Source: a virus
IMG/VR virus record: IMGVR_UViG_3300044712_001688
Location: 1 to 41,919 of that record
DNA length: 41,919 bases
Direction: 5' to 3' (one strand)
Shown here one piece after another: positions 40,342-41,919 of this stretch. A program made the translations under genes and the position numbers. The notes beneath the pieces were generated by a model. The model was not told where the DNA came from. It did not search any database and saw only the letters and a list, made by a program, of their open reading frames with translations. Every line of letters begins with the position of its first letter. Within the stretch, counting starts at the first letter, position 1.

Positions 40342-41610
40342 TTATTGAGTAACAGGGAACAAGAGAGCCATTGAATATTCACCCATCAAAGTTCCACCAT
40401 AGATTGCATCGTGTACAAATCCACGTTGGTTTTGACCAAAAAGTGATCCGTAATACATACGCATAGATACACCAGTATCTGCATCAGCTTCATTCGCTGT
40501 TGGGAATGGAACTTCTTCAGGTAATTGTGGCATACCTAGGAATAATGCATCGCCAGAATAGATCATTCCAACTCTGTGAGATGGCATAATCTTGATTTTC
40601 ATGCCGGCAGCAATAGGAACGCTCAAATTGCAGTTTGCATTTGCAGCAACCCAACATAAGGTTGGATCAACGCTAAGCACTACGGTAGTTCCTGAAGCAG
40701 CAGCCGATGAGGTCATGCGAATTTGCACTGGATTTGAAGATACAACATCACTATTTGCGACTAAGTAACGGATATTGCTTTGGCCTGCGACACCATCTAA
40801 GAACACGCCACGATCATGAGCAAGAATTGCAGTAGCTGAGCCAGATAAAGAAGCATCACAAGTACAAGTAATCTGAGTTACAGCATTGCCAGTTGCATCA
40901 TCAACACTAACTACAGTTAATGTTTGGATCGCAGCAGTCGCACCATTACCAACAGTCCCAGAAACGTGTAATGGTAAGAAGCTTGTTTCTCTCCATTCGC
41001 ATTTACCAAATCGTCCTAATTTCCAGCTAGAGGCCATTTGTTCATTACGATCAATAACGAATTGGCTCAAGCCAGTATTAACGATAGTTGGAACTACGGT
41101 CGTTGGAAGATATCCACGAATATTAGAGTCTGCATAACCAGCGTCTCTAAAATAGGCTAGAGCTGAGCCTAATTGACCAAAGCTATTAATTGCGGTTACA
41201 CCATCACCATAGAAACGATAAGGTTTGGTTTCGCAAAAGCCAGCCATGTAAGCTTCAACTTTGTTACCTAAGCGAATAACAGCTGCCTTACCAAATACAG
41301 ACATGTATTCTTTTACATTAAAAATGAATTGCTGAACATTGAACGCATACGAAACACTGACTGGTTGATCAACTGTTAAAGTTGCAATTCTTTGAGTAGA
41401 TGGCTGAAAGCTAGCTACTAAAGATGCAGTTGTCGTATAACGTGGGGGCAAATCCCAAGAAACTGTATCGCCCAAATTGCCAGTCATTTTTTCGAAGTTT
41501 TTGAATTTTTTATTAGCATCACTAATAAAAGCATAGGAAGTACGTAAAAAAGCAAGATTACTTCTTTGATAAGTAATTACTTGAGTTAAAACATTTGTTG
41601 GCATAACCAT
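40342..41610 (-). CDS. Major coat protein (P22 gp5-like)
   Basis: A 422-residue protein (P22 coat has 430). The N-terminus has NVLTQVITYQRSNLAFL, and later DTVSWDLPPRYT and YMAGFCETKPYRFYGDG, as in P22-like coat proteins of the HK97 fold. The central insertion-like stretch is beta-rich. It builds the T=7 head around the scaffold encoded just before it. GGAG lies 7 bases before the ATG at 41610. Confidence 0.9.
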   Translation of the reverse strand: MVMPTNVLTQVITYQRSNLAFLRTSYAFISDANKKFKNFEKMTGNLGDTVSWDLPPRYTTTASLVASFQPSTQRIATLTVDQPVSVSYAFNVQQFIFNVKEYMSVFGKAAVIRLGNKVEAYMAGFCETKPYRFYGDGVTAINSFGQLGSALAYFRDAGYADSNIRGYLPTTVVPTIVNTGLSQFVIDRNEQMASSWKLGRFGKCEWRETSFLPLHVSGTVGNGATAAIQTLTVVSVDDATGNAVTQITCTCDASLSGSATAILAHDRGVFLDGVAGQSNIRYLVANSDVVSSNPVQIRMTSSAAASGTTVVLSVDPTLCWVAANANCNLSVPIAAGMKIKIMPSHRVGMIYSGDALFLGMPQLPEEVPFPTANEADADTGVSMRMYYGSLFGQNQRGFVHDAIYGGTLMGEYSMALLFPVTQ

Positions 41611-41690
41611 TATATATCTCCGGATAGAGTAGTATTGTTTCCGAGATAATGGCTATTCAATTATGTGCTATTGGTGCTGACTTCGGTCTC

Positions 41691-41919
41691 TTAACTCCAA
41701 AGCCAAGATTCCTTCGTGAAATCAGTTACCGACGGAATGCCATCACTCGAACCTTTTATTGGCGAGGGTTGAGTTGGCGTTAACGGTTGTCTGGCTACGG
41801 GTTTCTCGAGCGCAACAGCATTAGTTTTAATTCTTTCGGAAGCAGCTCTTAACATTGACTTTGCCAAGTTTAATCTGCCTTCCTCAGCTGTACGTATAAT
41901 ATTGGCATATTCATGTGGT
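41691..41919 (-). CDS. Scaffolding protein, C-terminal part (same gene as 1-751)
   Basis: The right edge carries the 3' end of the scaffold gene; bases 41729-41919 duplicate 1-191 in the same frame, and 41691-41728 are the part missing at the left. The protein ends PSVTDFTKESWLWS. The basic C-terminal helix of P22 scaffold binds coat; this end is short, mixed and aromatic instead. The stop is 80 bases before the coat start. Confidence 0.8.
   Translation of the reverse strand, partial: PHEYANIIRTAEEGRLNLAKSMLRAASERIKTNAVALEKPVARQPLTPTQPSPIKGSSDGIPSVTDFTKESWLWS
41729..41919. repeat. Terminal direct repeat, right copy (same as 1-191)
   Basis: The second copy of the 191-base end repeat; it differs from the left only at 41792. 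The two copies define a unique genome of 41,728 bases if joined. Confidence 0.95.

Noticed and set aside
1-41919. Integrase, attachment site or transposase
   Set aside because: No tyrosine or serine recombinase motifs, no DDE transposase and no tRNA-end repeat were seen; absence may still reflect divergence.

Overview
The window is an essentially complete genome of a short-tailed (podovirus-type) double-stranded DNA phage with a P22-like head module. The last 191 bases (41729-41919) repeat the first 191 with one synonymous mismatch, so the contig is circular or circularly permuted, with about 41,728 unique bases. The AT-rich sequence, P22-type coat, portal and ejection proteins, M15 peptidase endolysin and three-helix holin point to a Gram-negative host. 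The host cannot be named. No integrase, partition or antibiotic-resistance gene was seen.

Layout. (1) Minus strand, 8942 to 3505: thirteen small genes, many of them zinc-ribbon or tiny membrane proteins, lead into the small and large terminase subunits. A 170-nt tRNA-like element lies among them. (2) Plus strand, 942-3504: an HNH protein and the portal, reversed relative to every other head gene. (3) Minus strand, 751 across the circle junction to 35210: scaffold, coat, and gp4-, gp10-, gp7-, gp20- and gp16-like proteins in P22 order. (4) Minus strand, 35199-18128: a spike or fibre, two small proteins, four long fibre proteins (about 13 kb, several with LamG-like domains), then endolysin, holin and a small membrane protein. 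(5) Plus strand, 9157-12047: early genes of mostly unknown function. Between them lie five noncoding arrays in which GT or GC recurs every 5 nt. One gene there, surrounded by the arrays, encodes a RAMP/Cas7-like protein. (6) Minus strand, 14770-12313: a Cro/CI-type repressor, a lambda O-like initiator with internal iterons, a lambda P-like helicase loader and a RusA resolvase. (7) Plus strand, 14894-18135: a single-strand annealing type recombination protein and unknown small genes.

Control. A lambda-like divergent switch at 14771-14845 has a leftward promoter that would make a leaderless repressor mRNA and a rightward promoter. Two identical 16-bp operators lie there. A third near-identical operator sits in the distant early promoter at 8998-9027, so one repressor can plausibly silence both early transcription units. 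Long inverted repeats sit in the leaders of the early operon (9035-9127) and of the replication operon (14338-14437).

The strongest unexplained signals are the 5-nt phased arrays around the RAMP-like gene, the in-place inversion of the portal with an HNH gene, and the tRNA-like RNA with a large insertion. All functional statements come from reading the sequence; no database search was run.
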